Of a stretch of 64,000 nucleotides of DNA, positions 1 through 9,902 are shown in pieces; position 1 is the stretch's first letter, and every line of letters begins with the position of its first letter. Position numbers and translations under genes: made by a program. The stretch is from an uncultured Lachnospiraceae bacterium (GTDB lineage: Bacteria > Bacillota > Clostridia > Lachnospirales > Lachnospiraceae). The stretch lies in the NCBI GenBank assembly GCA_900317585.1, contig ONHG01000005.1:110214-174213 (forward strand). Direction: 5' to 3'. Under the pieces are notes generated by a model that ran no database searches, was not told the DNA's origin, and worked only from the letters and a program-made list of their open reading frames with translations.

Positions 1-657
1 ACACAGGTTTCAGTAGAGTACGATGAGGCAGGAAAGCCGGTAAGACTTGAGGCAGTTGTACTTTCAACACAGCACGACGAGGATGTTACCCAGGAGCAGA
101 TCCATGAGGACATCAAGAAATATGTATTTGATCCAATTCTTCCAAAGGAAATGATTGACGATAAGACAAAGTTCTTTATCAATCCTACAGGACGTTTCGT
201 AATAGGTGGACCACACGGAGATGCAGGTCTCACCGGTCGTAAGATTATCGTAGACACCTACGGTGGATATGCACGTCACGGCGGCGGAGCTTTCTCAGGA
301 AAGGACTGTACAAAGGTAGACCGTTCAGCAGCATACGCAGCACGTTACGTAGCAAAGAACCTTGTAGCAGCAGGACTTGCTGACAGATGTGAGATTCAGC
401 TTTCATATGCTATCGGTGTTGCACAGCCAACATCTATCATGGTTGATACATTCGGCACAGGAAAGCTTGCAGATGACAGAATTGTTGAAATCGTAAGAGA
501 GAATTTCGACCTTCGTCCGGCAGGAATCATCAAGATGCTTGATCTCAGAAGACCTATTTACCGCCAGACAGCAGCATACGGACACTTCGGACGTACAGAT
601 ATCAAGCTGCCTTGGGAGGCACTTGATAAGGTTGAGGACCTCAAGAAATATCTCTAA
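1..657 (+). CDS. metK: S-adenosylmethionine synthase, C-terminal part (5' end outside window)
   Basis: Makes S-adenosylmethionine from ATP and methionine in the cytoplasm. The frame is open from the first base, so the N-terminal part lies outside the window. The visible 218 residues carry the family's signature [13 protein letters not shown] followed by [16 protein letters not shown], which binds the phosphates of ATP, and end in the usual C-terminal region ([11 protein letters not shown] near the end). Codon use is strongly biased, as in other highly expressed genes here such as pflB and proS. Identity is certain from sequence; only the length is incomplete. Confidence 0.97.
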   Translation, partial: TQVSVEYDEAGKPVRLEAVVLSTQHDEDVTQEQIHEDIKKYVFDPILPKEMIDDKTKFFINPTGRFVIGGPHGDAGLTGRKIIVDTYGGYARHGGGAFSGKDCTKVDRSAAYAARYVAKNLVAAGLADRCEIQLSYAIGVAQPTSIMVDTFGTGKLADDRIVEIVRENFDLRPAGIIKMLDLRRPIYRQTAAYGHFGRTDIKLPWEALDKVEDLKKYL

Positions 658-993
658 ACAATATGTGGGGCTTCGCGCTTTTTAGGTTGTGAGTGCCGGA
701 TAGTATACATTATATTTCTTAGAAAGAATTTAGAGAAAATTTAGACAGAAGTTATCGGATATATGATATAATTAAGTCATGGGACTGACATTGAGTCGGT
801 TTTCATGGCTTTTTTATATATGGTTTAGTCGTAAGAGATTAATCAAATGAGGATTATAATGATTTATAATAATCTGAGATTATCAGGTAACATATCGAAG
901 GTATAAGTGATACGCGAATAATAAAATTTTAAATGTAACTATAAACATATCTATAGGCAGACGATAACGAATAAATTTTGAGGAGGAACGGAT
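658..993. other. Intergenic region between metK and the two-component system
   Basis: 336 bases without a gene. It holds a terminator-like hairpin (774-815) and a TATAAT hexamer at 767-772 without a convincing -35 box. The last 150 bases are AT-rich leader for the response regulator, ending in a GAGGAGG ribosome site at about 979. No open frame with coding character was seen. Confidence 0.6.
774..815 (+). terminator. Rho-independent terminator downstream of metK
   Basis: AAGTCATGGGACTGAC can pair with GTCGGTTTTCATGGCTT (several G-U pairs, one bulged T) around a short loop, and six Ts follow. It lies about 115 bases after the metK stop, so it either ends a long 3' UTR or terminates read-through before the regulator gene. 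Confidence 0.6.
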
Positions 994-1683
994 ATGAGCA
1001 GAATTTTGATAGTAGAGGATGAGGTTGCAATTGCTGATCTTGAGAAGGATTACCTGGAGCTGAGTGGCTTTGAGGTAGATGTGGAGAATGATGGCACAAG
1101 CGGTCTCGCAAGGGCATTGGCGGAGGATTTTGATTTGTTTATTCTTGACCTTATGCTGCCTGGAATTGATGGATTTGAGATTTGCAAACAGATTCGTGAG
1201 AAAAAGAACACACCGATACTCATGGTTTCAGCCAAGAAGGATGACATCGACAAGATAAGAGGACTCGGACTCGGCGCAGATGATTATGTCACAAAGCCAT
1301 TTTCACCATCAGAGCTTGTTGCCAGGGTAAAGGCTCATCTGGCCAGATATGAGCGTCTCATTGGAAGCGCTGCACCTGAAAATGATATCGTTGAGATTCG
1401 TGGTATCAAGATTGACAAAACTGCTCGCCGTGTGTGGGTAAACGGAGAGGAAAAGCAGTTTACCACAAAGGAATTTGACCTGCTCACATTTCTTGCGGAG
1501 AATCCAAACCATGTGTTTACCAAGGAGGAGCTCTTCAAGGAAATCTGGAATATGGATTCGGTAGGAGATATCGCGACAGTCACTGTACATATCAAGAAGA
1601 TTCGTGAGAAAATCGAGATGAACACTGCAAAGCCACAGTACATTGAGACTATTTGGGGTGTGGGATACCGCTTTAAGTTGTAG
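994..1683 (+). CDS. OmpR/PhoB-family response regulator
   Basis: Transcription factor of a two-component system, 229 aa. The N-terminal receiver domain (about 1-118) shows the acidic pocket E8-D9, the phospho-acceptor D52 in FILDLMLPG, and the conserved Lys in DDYVTKPF. The C-terminal winged helix (about 130-229) has the typical FTTKEFDLLTFLAENP and VTVHIKKIREKIE stretches and ends with IWGVGYRF. GAGGAGG stands 7 bases before the ATG. The histidine kinase follows after about 120 bases and is its likely partner. The signal sensed and the target genes cannot be told from the sequence. Confidence 0.93.
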   Translation: MSRILIVEDEVAIADLEKDYLELSGFEVDVENDGTSGLARALAEDFDLFILDLMLPGIDGFEICKQIREKKNTPILMVSAKKDDIDKIRGLGLGADDYVTKPFSPSELVARVKAHLARYERLIGSAAPENDIVEIRGIKIDKTARRVWVNGEEKQFTTKEFDLLTFLAENPNHVFTKEELFKEIWNMDSVGDIATVTVHIKKIREKIEMNTAKPQYIETIWGVGYRFKL

Positions 1684-1806
1684 TGATTTTTAAAAAATAT
1701 AGTAGATATTGTAGTATTAATAGGACATATCAAATTCAAATGAGAAAGGATATGTCCTTGTTGTATATATAAAGTGGCTTATTAATTTATTCAAATGGAG
1801 AATACT

Positions 1807-3306
1807 ATGAAGATAAAAACAAAACTTGCTATATCATTTTGCATAATTATTTTTGTGCCTGTTGTGCTCACCAGTATAGTGCTTGTGGGTTTCAATAATA
1901 TTCAGCTAAAGGCCATAAACAAGACATATGGCATGGAGGATGCGGGCATGCTCGCACTCACTGACACGGTGCAGTTTCTGAACAAGGTGACAGGGCACAC
2001 ATATGATGAGCTCGAGAAGACATCGCTCATAGAACCATCCAAGCTTCTTGATAGTGATTATCTGACTAAGATAAATAAGAAGCTGGAGAAGAATTATTCA
2101 TATCTCATAGTGAAAAGTGAAGGAGAGCTCATTTTCAATGGTGGAATTGACAATGATGATATTTTGAGAAAGCTTCCGCGAATATCCAATAAGCATAGCA
2201 GCTCTGATGTGAGCAGCTATATGGACAGTGATGACAAGGTGCTTATAAAGCAGCTCAATTTTCGTGACAGTGATGGTGACGAGGCATGTCTTTACATAGT
2301 GACATCAACTGCGTGCGTGATTCCCGAGGTCAGGACTGTTTTGATAGAGGGAGCATTTGCACTTGTATTTATACTTCTTACCACGGCTGCCATGCTTATA
2401 GTGTGGATATACAGGAGTATCATCACACCGATAGAGAGGCTGCGTATTGCCGCTGAAAATATCAAGGATGGCAATCTGGACTTTGAGCTTGAGACGAGTC
2501 CGAGCGACGGAGAGATTGGCGAGCTGTGTACTGCGTTTGAGCAGATGCGTGCCCGCCTCAAGAAAAATGCCGAGGAAAAGGTGACGAATGAGTCTGAAAA
2601 CAGAGTGTTAATCAGCAATATCGCGCATGATTTAAAGACTCCTATTACTGCGGTAAAGGGCTATGCCGAGGGCATACTTGACGGAGTGGCAAACACCCCT
2701 GAAAAGGTCGATAAATACGTCAGAACCATTTACAATAAGGCAAACGATATGGATAAGCTCATTAATGAGCTGACACTTTACTCGAAGATTGATACGAACA
2801 GGATTCCATACAATTTTGCGAAGATAAATGTCACAGATTATTTTAACGACTGTGTTGAGGAAATAGGACTCGATCTTGAGGCAAAAAATATCAGGCTTTC
2901 ATATGAGAATCATGTGGATGGCAACGTGCTTATCATTGCTGATCCGGAGCAGCTTCGCCGTGTGATTAATAATATAGTCGGCAATTCGGTGAAGTATATG
3001 AACAAGACACAAAGCTATATAGATATCAGGATAAATGATGTTGGTGACTTCATACAGGTTGAAATTGAGGACAATGGACGAGGAATCGACCAGAGAGATA
3101 TGCCATATATTTTTGACAGGTTTTACAGAGCGGATGCGTCGAGAAATTCGGCCACGGGAGGCAGTGGCATAGGACTTTCCATCGTAAAGAAGATTATAGA
3201 GGATCACGGCGGCAAGATATGGGCTACCAGCAAAGAGGGTGATGGAACTACCATGTTTTTCGTAATCAGAAAGTATCAGGAAACACAGGATATGAACCGG
3301 CAGTAA
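1807..3306 (+). CDS. Membrane sensor histidine kinase
   Basis: Partner of the upstream response regulator, about 499 aa. One membrane segment follows the start, then comes an extracytoplasmic sensor region of about 150 residues and a second membrane segment (about 178-200). A HAMP linker, the HisKA motif ISNIAHDLKTPITAVKGY with the phospho-accepting His, and a HATPase domain follow, with N box (INNIVGNSVKY), G1 (DNGRGID) and G2 (GGSGIGLSI). I chose ATG 1807 because GGAG at 1797-1800 is 6 bases upstream; the in-frame ATG at 1795 overlaps that ribosome site. Confidence 0.92.
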   Translation: MKIKTKLAISFCIIIFVPVVLTSIVLVGFNNIQLKAINKTYGMEDAGMLALTDTVQFLNKVTGHTYDELEKTSLIEPSKLLDSDYLTKINKKLEKNYSYLIVKSEGELIFNGGIDNDDILRKLPRISNKHSSSDVSSYMDSDDKVLIKQLNFRDSDGDEACLYIVTSTACVIPEVRTVLIEGAFALVFILLTTAAMLIVWIYRSIITPIERLRIAAENIKDGNLDFELETSPSDGEIGELCTAFEQMRARLKKNAEEKVTNESENRVLISNIAHDLKTPITAVKGYAEGILDGVANTPEKVDKYVRTIYNKANDMDKLINELTLYSKIDTNRIPYNFAKINVTDYFNDCVEEIGLDLEAKNIRLSYENHVDGNVLIIADPEQLRRVINNIVGNSVKYMNKTQSYIDIRINDVGDFIQVEIEDNGRGIDQRDMPYIFDRFYRADASRNSATGGSGIGLSIVKKIIEDHGGKIWATSKEGDGTTMFFVIRKYQETQDMNRQ

Positions 3307-3384
3307 ACAAATAAACAGGATATTGACATAAAAAGTAAAACTATAATTAAGAATAACAGTTAGATATTAAAATTTAAAATTAAG

Positions 3385-3427
3385 AGCTCCCGAGTGACAG
3401 CACAAATAGTGTTGTCAGTTGGGAGCT
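3385..3427. terminator. Bidirectional terminator between convergent genes
   Basis: AGCTCCC at 3385 pairs with GGGAGCT ending at 3427, with an inner TGACA.CAC/GTGTTGTCA stem. T-rich or A-rich flanks lie on both sides. It sits between the kinase gene (plus) and the nitroreductase gene (minus), whose ends face each other. Confidence 0.65.
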
Positions 3428-3458
3428 TTAATGTTTGGTCACAAGAATTCAATATTTT

Positions 3459-3995
3459 TTAAAAGAACTTCACAATATCATCAGGAGTCTTTCGCTTTGG
3501 TTTAGAAGGCTCAATTGTTCCGTATCCCACAGCAATAACAGCGACAACAGTCTCAGTATCGGGAATGCTTAATTCCTTGCGGATGGCCTCACCGTCACGT
3601 ATGCCCATGATAAGTGTATCGAGTCCAAGCTCTTTTGCTTTAAGTACGAAGTTTTCATTGTGCAGACCGAGGTCATAGTAGCCCCATCCGTTTCCGCACT
3701 CGTTGTCAGGATTACCCTCGCGGTCAAAGCCGGAACGGTTAGAGACAAATGTGGTAACTACAAGAGCAGCACCATGAGAGCTTTTGGCGTTAAATTCAGG
3801 CAGACAGTCTGCAGAAAATTTGGCTCTTGCCTCACCACTCAGTAAACAGTAGTATCTGGCAGTCTGCGAATTTTTCCAGGAAGGAGCCTGAATACCTGCT
3901 TCTATTAAAGTTTTTATCTGTTCCTTAGTTACGGCCTTTGTGTCATCAAAAGCACGTACACTTCTTCTTGCTTCAAGTAATGCATTAAATTCCAT
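3459..3995 (-). CDS. Nitroreductase-family flavoprotein
   Basis: FMN-dependent NAD(P)H oxidoreductase of the nitroreductase fold, 178 aa, cytoplasmic. It opens with the family's FMN-phosphate motif (LLEARRSVRAFDD), has the PSWKNSQ stretch, and contains the later LGLDTLIMG and AVGYG segments. The physiological substrate is unknown; relatives reduce nitroaromatics, quinones or flavins. AGGAGG lies 7 bases before the ATG on the minus strand. It is monocistronic, ending at the bidirectional terminator at 3385-3427. Confidence 0.85.
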   Translation of the reverse strand: MEFNALLEARRSVRAFDDTKAVTKEQIKTLIEAGIQAPSWKNSQTARYYCLLSGEARAKFSADCLPEFNAKSSHGAALVVTTFVSNRSGFDREGNPDNECGNGWGYYDLGLHNENFVLKAKELGLDTLIMGIRDGEAIRKELSIPDTETVVAVIAVGYGTIEPSKPKRKTPDDIVKFF

Positions 3996-4129
3996 GATAA
4001 TTCCTCCTGAGATTATGTAAAATTAATCGTTCTCAATATGAAGTTAGAAACTACTAACAAGCTACATCATACTTATATTACAAAAAAACAGGTGTGTCAA
4101 TATTTACATAAAAATTAAAACCAACCACA

Positions 4130-4414
4130 ACGTAGGGGGCGCAAGTCACAGAGTCCGGGTGGGCACGCCACACCCTCGCGGACGCGGATAGCGGAGCAGC
4201 TTAGAAGCTGTAGAATTATGCCCATGAAACCCAGAAATGTCCAGCCATGGACGGCTGGGCAAGGCGTTATGCGCCATGGACGGCGCATAAAAGCCGGTTT
4301 CGTCAAGCATAGAAAAACCCAAAGGCATAATTCGTACAGAATCTTAGCTGCGAAGCGTAGCAGAAGCGAGAGTGTGGCGTGCCCACCCGGACTTTGTGAC
4401 TTACGCCACGCCCC
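4130..4414. repeat. Structured palindromic element E1 (candidate noncoding RNA or mobile element)
   Basis: About 285 bases of nested inverted repeats. The outer arm 4136-4179 is nearly complementary to 4366-4413. A middle arm (CTTAG.AGCTGTAGAATTATGCC) matches GGCATAATTCGTACAG.TCTTAG further in. The core has two hairpins in a row: CCAGCC-ATGGAC-GGCTGG (4241-4258) and ATGCGCC-ATGGAC-GGCGCAT (4269-4288). These are followed by AAAGCCGG and CGTCAAGCATAGAAAA. The core recurs in E2 at 9955-10213. G+C is higher than in neighbouring intergenic DNA. Open frames inside it are by-products of the palindrome. I do not recognise a named family with confidence. Confidence 0.75.
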
Positions 4415-4554
4415 ATGGCCATAATGATACAAAAATTCTGAATCCTAAAATAAGTTAAGGAAAAATACATAAAATATTTGAAAAATAAAGTCTGACGTAG
4501 TAGAATAGTAACATTGCACGAAAGAACCATGGAGAAATCGAAAGGGGGACAAAC
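4415..4554 (+). other. AT-rich leader of the MATE gene
   Basis: About 140 AT-rich bases between E1 and the MATE start. A strong GGGGG ribosome site (about 4544) precedes the ATG at 4555. No clear -35/-10 pair was found, so the promoter could lie in or before E1. Confidence 0.4.
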
Positions 4555-5940
4555 ATGCATAAATTCAGACAAAAATATATAGGAGACAAAGCATTTTATA
4601 AGCGCTATCTCATGCTGGCCATACCAATGATAATCCAGAATGCAATCACAAATCTGGTAAGCTTTCTGGACAACATTATGGTAGGACAGCTTGGTACAGA
4701 GCAGATGTCAGGAGTAGCAATCGTAAACCAGCTCATATTTGTGTACAATCTGGCTGTATTTGGGGCGGTGTCAGCGGCAAGTATATTCGGAGCACAGTAT
4801 TTTGGCAAGGGAAATCATAAGGGGCATATGTATTCCTTCAGATTCAAGCTGTATGCAGCGCTGCTTGTTACAGCAATAGCGATGACACTGTTTATCACGA
4901 ACGGAACAGGTTTAATATCACTTTATCTGACAGATACGGCAGGAAACGGTGCCACGGAGGTAGCACTGGCATATGGAAAGGAATATCTGGAAATTGTTAT
5001 GATAGGTCTCATACCGTTTGCGGTGACACAGGCCTATGCGACAAACATAAAGGAAACAGGACAGACTTTTGTACCGATGGTTGCAAGCTTTGCATCAGTT
5101 GGAAGCAATGCGGTGCTTGATTTTCTGCTTATCTTCGGAATAGGACCGATACCAAAGCTGGGTGTGGCGGGAGCCGCTATTGCCACGGTGATGTCGCGAT
5201 ATATTGAGACAATAATAGTTGTGCTGTGGGCGCATAAAAACAGGGATAGGAACAGATATCTCGAGGGCGCTTACAGAGGAATAGGAATGCCGTTTGGTGA
5301 GTTTAAGACTATATTCATCAAGGGACTTCCACTCATGCTCAATGAGCTTTTTTGGGCAGCAGGCATGACAACGGTTACACAGTGCTATTCAGTACGTGGG
5401 CTCTCGGTAATCGCAGGTTTAAACATTGCGACAACGATAACAAACCTTTTCAATATCGTGTTTATACAGCTTGGTGCATGCATCAGCATAGTTGTGGGGC
5501 AGTATCTTGGAGCCGGTGAGCTTGAAAAGGCAAAGGATGCGGATAACAAGATGATAGTGTTCAGTGTGTTCTGCTGTTCTATAATGGCGGCGGTCATGCT
5601 TCTGGTAGGAGGATTTTTCCCTCAGATATATAACACAACAGATGAAATCAAGTCACTCGCAACAAGCTTCATAGCGGTATCAGCGATAATTATGCCGTTT
5701 TGTGCATTTACACATTCGTCGTATTTCACACTCCGCTCAGGCGGCAAGACACTGGTTACATTTCTGTTTGACTCCGTATTTACGTGGGTGATAGTGGTGC
5801 CGGTGGCATTTGTGCTCGCCAAATACACAGCACTTGGCATAGTAGCGGTGTACTTCCTCGTGCAGGCCACAGAGCTGATAAAGGTAGTCATCGGATACTT
5901 CATGGTGAAAAGCGACGTGTGGCTCGTGCAGATGGTATAG
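4555..5940 (+). CDS. MATE-family efflux transporter
   Basis: Cation-coupled multidrug/toxin exporter of the inner membrane, 461 aa with about 12 membrane helices. The two pseudo-symmetric halves each open with the family pattern: IPMIIQNAITNLVSFLDNIMVGQLG near residue 22, and LPLMLNELFWAAGMT near residue 259. GAQYFGKG and GQYLGAGE mark the conserved loop in each half. Three MATE pumps occur in this window and are not tandem copies. The substrate cannot be told from the sequence. Confidence 0.92.
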   Translation: MHKFRQKYIGDKAFYKRYLMLAIPMIIQNAITNLVSFLDNIMVGQLGTEQMSGVAIVNQLIFVYNLAVFGAVSAASIFGAQYFGKGNHKGHMYSFRFKLYAALLVTAIAMTLFITNGTGLISLYLTDTAGNGATEVALAYGKEYLEIVMIGLIPFAVTQAYATNIKETGQTFVPMVASFASVGSNAVLDFLLIFGIGPIPKLGVAGAAIATVMSRYIETIIVVLWAHKNRDRNRYLEGAYRGIGMPFGEFKTIFIKGLPLMLNELFWAAGMTTVTQCYSVRGLSVIAGLNIATTITNLFNIVFIQLGACISIVVGQYLGAGELEKAKDADNKMIVFSVFCCSIMAAVMLLVGGFFPQIYNTTDEIKSLATSFIAVSAIIMPFCAFTHSSYFTLRSGGKTLVTFLFDSVFTWVIVVPVAFVLAKYTALGIVAVYFLVQATELIKVVIGYFMVKSDVWLVQMV

Positions 5941-6037
5941 GAATGTAAGTCATTATCTTGCGGAAAAATGAAATAAAAGTTATACTGTAGCAAAAGTCAG
6001 CATAATAGTTCTAACCCAGAATGAAACGGAGCATAAA

Positions 6038-7087
6038 ATGAGCGAAGAAAAACAGCACAAGCGCCGCGTACATTATAGCGGAAAATATCCCAAAAAATTT
6101 GAGGAAAAATACAAGGAGTTAAATCCGGAGAAATACAAGGATACAATTGAGCATGTCATCAGCAAAGGAAATACCCCTGCGGGCATGCACATATCTATAA
6201 TGGTAAAAGAAATCATAGATTTTCTGGACATAAAGCCGGGACAGACAGGCTTTGATGCCACACTCGGATACGGTGGCCACACAAGGGCAATGCTTGAAAA
6301 GCTTGAAGGACAGGGACATATGTTTGCTACAGATGTTGACCCAATCGAGTCTGAAAAGACAAAAAAGCGTCTCGCTGAAGCCGGCTTTGGAGAGGATATT
6401 CTCACCATAAAGCTTCAGAACTTCTGCACAATAGATGAGATTGCAAAGGAAGTAGGAGGCTTTGATTTCATACTTGCCGATCTGGGAGTTTCATCAATGC
6501 AGATAGATAATCCTGAGCGTGGATTTTCGTTTAAGGTGGATGGACCGTTGGATCTGCGTCTTAATCCAAATGCCGGTATCAGTGCGGCAGAGCGTCTTGA
6601 CAATATATCCCGTGAGGAGCTTTCGGGTATGCTCTATGAGAACTCAGATGAGCCGTATTGCGAGGAGCTTGCAAAGGCAATCACAGACGAAATCAGGAAG
6701 GGCAACCGCATAGATACGACCACAAAGCTTCGTCACATTATAGAACAGACACTTGATTTTCTGCCTGAAAAGGATAAGAAGGACATCATCAAAAAGACCT
6801 GTCAGCGCACATTCCAGGCGCTTCGCATAGACGTAAACCATGAGTTTGAGGTACTATATGAATTTATGGAAAAGCTTCCGGGAGCATTAAAGCCCGGCGG
6901 AAGAGCTGCCATCCTTACCTTTCATTCAGGAGAGGACAAGCTGGTCAAAAAGGCACTCAAGGCAGGATATAAAGCAGGAATATACAGCGACTATTCCAAG
7001 GATGTGATTCGCCCATCAGCACAGGAATGTGCTCAGAACGGACGTGCCAGGTCCACGAAGATGCGCTGGGCGGTTCGTGCGGAATAG
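6038..7087 (+). CDS. RsmH/MraW-like 16S rRNA methyltransferase paralogue
   Basis: S-adenosylmethionine-dependent methyltransferase of the RsmH family (N4-methylation of C1402 in 16S rRNA), 349 aa. Motif I reads FDATLGYGGHT, and ADLGVSSMQID followed by RGFSFK and GPLDLR is diagnostic. The insert domain and the C-terminal ILTFHSGEDKLVK are present. It differs from the housekeeping enzyme by a basic N-terminal extension of about 50 residues before the usual start, and it is not in a division/cell-wall (dcw) cluster. It may therefore be a second paralogue with its own target. GGAG about 8 bases upstream supports the start. Confidence 0.85.
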   Translation: MSEEKQHKRRVHYSGKYPKKFEEKYKELNPEKYKDTIEHVISKGNTPAGMHISIMVKEIIDFLDIKPGQTGFDATLGYGGHTRAMLEKLEGQGHMFATDVDPIESEKTKKRLAEAGFGEDILTIKLQNFCTIDEIAKEVGGFDFILADLGVSSMQIDNPERGFSFKVDGPLDLRLNPNAGISAAERLDNISREELSGMLYENSDEPYCEELAKAITDEIRKGNRIDTTTKLRHIIEQTLDFLPEKDKKDIIKKTCQRTFQALRIDVNHEFEVLYEFMEKLPGALKPGGRAAILTFHSGEDKLVKKALKAGYKAGIYSDYSKDVIRPSAQECAQNGRARSTKMRWAVRAE

Positions 7088-7200
7088 AAAAGAATAAAAA
7101 TAGTTCTAAAACACTATTGCTTTATTGAGAAAAATAGTCTACTATGAATGTGTTATATGACTGACGGATAAGTGGAATAACCACATGAAATATAACAAAT

Positions 7201-7246
7201 AAGAGCCGACCGTCTGGGCGATAAACCCGGACAGTTGGCTCTTTTT
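7201..7246 (+). terminator. Rho-independent terminator after the RsmH paralogue
   Basis: AAGAGCCGACCGTCTGGG pairs with CCCGGACAGTTGGCTCTT around a GATAAA-type loop, followed by a T run. A strong stem that isolates pflB from upstream transcription. Confidence 0.88.
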
Positions 7247-7313
7247 GATTATAAAATCAGCCATAGTCGTATAAATAACCAGGGAATGTATCTCAAAAGA
7301 AACAACATGGATA

Positions 7314-7343
7314 TTGACAAAAATGCTGTAGTGAGTATATACT
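7314..7343 (+). promoter_or_regulatory. Sigma-70-type promoter of pflB
   Basis: TTGACA at 7314-7319 and TATACT at 7338-7343, spacing 18. The predicted start is near 7350, giving a leader of about 58 bases. It lies just after the terminator and just before the highly biased pflB frame. Confidence 0.75.
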
Positions 7344-7407
7344 AACCACAGTTAAACAAAACTAATCAAACGAAGTAACATTCACACATTTTAAGGAGGA
7401 TATTACA

Positions 7408-9660
7408 ATGATAGAAATGAAAGAGTGGGATGGATTTGAAGGACGTCTTTGGAAAGAGGAAATCAACGTCCGTCAGTTTATTCAGGACAACTACACTCCA
7501 TACGACGGAGACGAGAGCTTTTTAGCTGATCCGACAGATGCTACAAACAAGCTGTGGGACGCACTCCAGAAATTACAGAAAGAAGAGCGTGCCAAGGGCG
7601 GAGTTCTTGACATGGAGACAGAGGTTGTAACAGGAATCACAGCTTACGGCCCTGGATATATAGATGAGTCATTAAAGGACCTCGAGCAGATTGTAGGTCT
7701 TCAGACAGATAAGCCGTTAAAGAGAGCATTCATGCCTTACGGTGGAATCAAGATGGCGGTACAGGCTGCTGAGACATATGGTTACGATGTAAGCGACAAG
7801 CTTAAGGAGATTTTCACAAAATATCATAAGACACATAACACAGCAGTATTCGATGCATACACACCTGAGATGATGAAGGTTCGTCATGCAAAGATCCTTA
7901 CAGGTCTTCCTGACACATACGGCCGTGGACGTATCGTGGGCGATTACCGTCGAGTAGCATTATACGGAATTGATTACCTCATCGAGGAGAAAAAGAAGGA
8001 TAAGGCAAACTGTGGCTGTGGACAGATGACAGATGATGTTATCCGTTTAAGAGAGGAAATCGCAGAGCAGATTAAATGTCTTGAGGAGATGAAGAAGCTT
8101 GCAGAGATTTACGGATACGATATCTCAAGACCTGCGACAAACGCAAAAGAGGCAGTTCAGTGGTTATACTTCGGATACCTTGCAGCAATCAAGACACAGA
8201 ATGGTGCAGCAATGTCAGTAGGACGTGTATCTACATTCCTTGATATCTACATCAAGAGAGATATGGACAAGGGCATCCTCACAGAGCAGGAAGCACAGGA
8301 GCTCATCGACCATTTTACAATGAAGCTTCGTATGGTTAAATTTGCACGTATCCCTTCATACAATCAGTTATTCTCAGGTGATCCTGTATGGGCAACACTT
8401 GACGTGGCAGGAACAGGTGTGGATGGACGTTCAATGGTTACAAAGACAGACTTCCGTTTCCTCCATACATTAGAGAACATGGGACCTGCACCGGAGCCAA
8501 ACCTCACAGTATTCTACTCATCAAAGCTTCCTCAGACCTTCAAGGATTATGCAGCCCGCATCTCAATTGAGACAAGCTCAATCCAGTATGAGAACGATGA
8601 CGCAATGAAGCCGGTATGGGGCGATGATTATGCAATCTGCTGCTGTGTATCTGCAACACAGACAGGTAAAGAGATGCAGTTCTTCGGAGCACGTGCAAAC
8701 CTTGCAAAATGTCTCCTCTACGCTATCAATGGTGGTGTTGATGAGAAATCAGGTGAGCAGGTAGGACCAAACTACGCACCTATCACAGCAGAGTACCTTG
8801 ACTATGACGAGGTAATGGCGAAATACGACAAGATGATGGACTGGTTAGTAGATATCTATGTAAATACATTAAACCTTATCCAGTACATGCATGACAAATA
8901 CTACTATGAGGCAGCAGAGCTTGCACTCATGGATACAGACTTAAAGAGAACATTCGCAACAGGAATCGCAGGATTCTCACACGTAATCGATTCTCTTTCA
9001 GCAATCAAATATGCAAAGGTTAAAGTAGTACGTGACGAGAGCGGACTGGCAAAGGATTTCGAAATTGAGGGAGAGTTCCCTAAATACGGAAACGATGATG
9101 ACCGCGCGGACGAAATCGGTGTATGGCTTCTTAAGACATTCATGGACAAGTTAAAGAAGCATCACACATACCGTGATTCAGAGCCTACAACATCAATCCT
9201 TACAATTACATCAAACGTAGTATACGGAAAAGCTACAGGAGCAATGCCTGATGGACGTAAAGCCGGAGAGCCACTCTCACCGGGAGCAAACCCATCATAC
9301 GGCGCAGAGCAGAATGGACTTCTCGCATCCTTAAACTCACTCACAAAGCTTCCATATGAGTGGGCACTTGATGGAATCTCAAATACACAGACCATCAACC
9401 CGGGAGCACTCGGAAACAACGAGAGAGAGAGAATAGACAACCTTGTAAACGTAATGGACGGATACTTCGATCAGGGTGCACATCACCTCAATGTAAATGT
9501 ATTCGGTAAAGAGAAACTCATCGATGCAATGGAGCATCCTGAGAAGGAGGAGTACGCAAACTTCACAATCCGAGTATCAGGATACGCAGTTAAGTTCATC
9601 GACCTCACAAGAGAGCAGCAGCTCGATGTAATCTCACGTACATGCCATGAGAGAATGTAA
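7408..9660 (+). CDS. pflB: Pyruvate formate-lyase (formate C-acetyltransferase)
   Basis: Glycyl-radical enzyme that cleaves pyruvate with coenzyme A to acetyl-CoA and formate, central to anaerobic fermentation; 750 aa, the usual length. The catalytic cysteines lie in CCCVSA at residues 411-413. The glycyl-radical loop RVSGYAV places the radical at G725. The C-terminus [18 protein letters not shown] is typical. AGGAGG is 8 bases before the ATG. Codon use is strongly biased, indicating high expression. Its activase is the next gene, about 600 bases on, separated by two structured elements. Confidence 0.97.
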   Translation: MIEMKEWDGFEGRLWKEEINVRQFIQDNYTPYDGDESFLADPTDATNKLWDALQKLQKEERAKGGVLDMETEVVTGITAYGPGYIDESLKDLEQIVGLQTDKPLKRAFMPYGGIKMAVQAAETYGYDVSDKLKEIFTKYHKTHNTAVFDAYTPEMMKVRHAKILTGLPDTYGRGRIVGDYRRVALYGIDYLIEEKKKDKANCGCGQMTDDVIRLREEIAEQIKCLEEMKKLAEIYGYDISRPATNAKEAVQWLYFGYLAAIKTQNGAAMSVGRVSTFLDIYIKRDMDKGILTEQEAQELIDHFTMKLRMVKFARIPSYNQLFSGDPVWATLDVAGTGVDGRSMVTKTDFRFLHTLENMGPAPEPNLTVFYSSKLPQTFKDYAARISIETSSIQYENDDAMKPVWGDDYAICCCVSATQTGKEMQFFGARANLAKCLLYAINGGVDEKSGEQVGPNYAPITAEYLDYDEVMAKYDKMMDWLVDIYVNTLNLIQYMHDKYYYEAAELALMDTDLKRTFATGIAGFSHVIDSLSAIKYAKVKVVRDESGLAKDFEIEGEFPKYGNDDDRADEIGVWLLKTFMDKLKKHHTYRDSEPTTSILTITSNVVYGKATGAMPDGRKAGEPLSPGANPSYGAEQNGLLASLNSLTKLPYEWALDGISNTQTINPGALGNNERERIDNLVNVMDGYFDQGAHHLNVNVFGKEKLIDAMEHPEKEEYANFTIRVSGYAVKFIDLTREQQLDVISRTCHERM

Positions 9661-9836
9661 TATGATCTAAGGTGTCACAGAGTGTACTACGATTCTGCTT
9701 GCAGAAAGAGTAGTATGCTCTTGTGACCCGAACAAACATGAGCAAGAAGCGATTTTCGTAAGAAAAGAAGCGGATTGCGAATGGTTGTAGAATTGCGTAA
9801 GTTGCAGGGCAACGGAGCAATTCGTAGATCATATTA
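9658..9836 (+). repeat. Inverted-repeat-bounded structured segment in the pflB 3' region
   Basis: TAATATGATCTA at 9658-9669 (its first three bases are the pflB stop codon) is the exact reverse complement of TAGATCATATTA at 9825-9836. In between lie a long hairpin (GTCACAGAGTGTACTAC against GTAGTATGCTCTTGTGAC, 9674-9727) and a smaller ATTTTC/GAAAA hairpin near 9750. A third has GAATTGC..GCAATTC with inner GTTGC/CAAC (about 9789-9823). It could be a multi-stem 3' UTR or a small non-autonomous mobile element. Confidence 0.65.
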
Positions 9837-9902
9837 GGATATGCCATATATTATGTATGTGGTATAAATTTACAGAGTTAATATACAATTATAGATATTC
9901 CG

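Larger units (their letters stand above)
7088..7407. other. Intergenic region upstream of pflB
   Basis: 320 bases without a gene. Contents: a hairpin formed by TGTTATAT (7151-7158) and ATATAACA (7190-7197) with an inner GTGG/CCAC; a strong terminator (7201-7246); a consensus promoter (7314-7343); and the AGGAGG ribosome site of pflB at about 7394. Confidence 0.7.

Noticed and set aside
767-815. Small RNA starting at TATAAT 767-772 and ending at the terminator
   Set aside because: The hairpin begins two bases after the box, upstream of where transcription would start, and no -35 box is present.
4130-4414. Firm assignment of E1/E2 to HEARO/omega RNA
   Set aside because: No IscB/IsrB-type gene is nearby, and I cannot confirm the consensus from memory; it is left as a possibility to test.
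4115-4432. Overlapping open frames on both strands inside element E1 (up to 105 aa)
   Set aside because: They follow from the palindromic, G+C-richer sequence; none has a ribosome site or family similarity, and the pattern of change between E1 and E2 preserves pairing, not codons.
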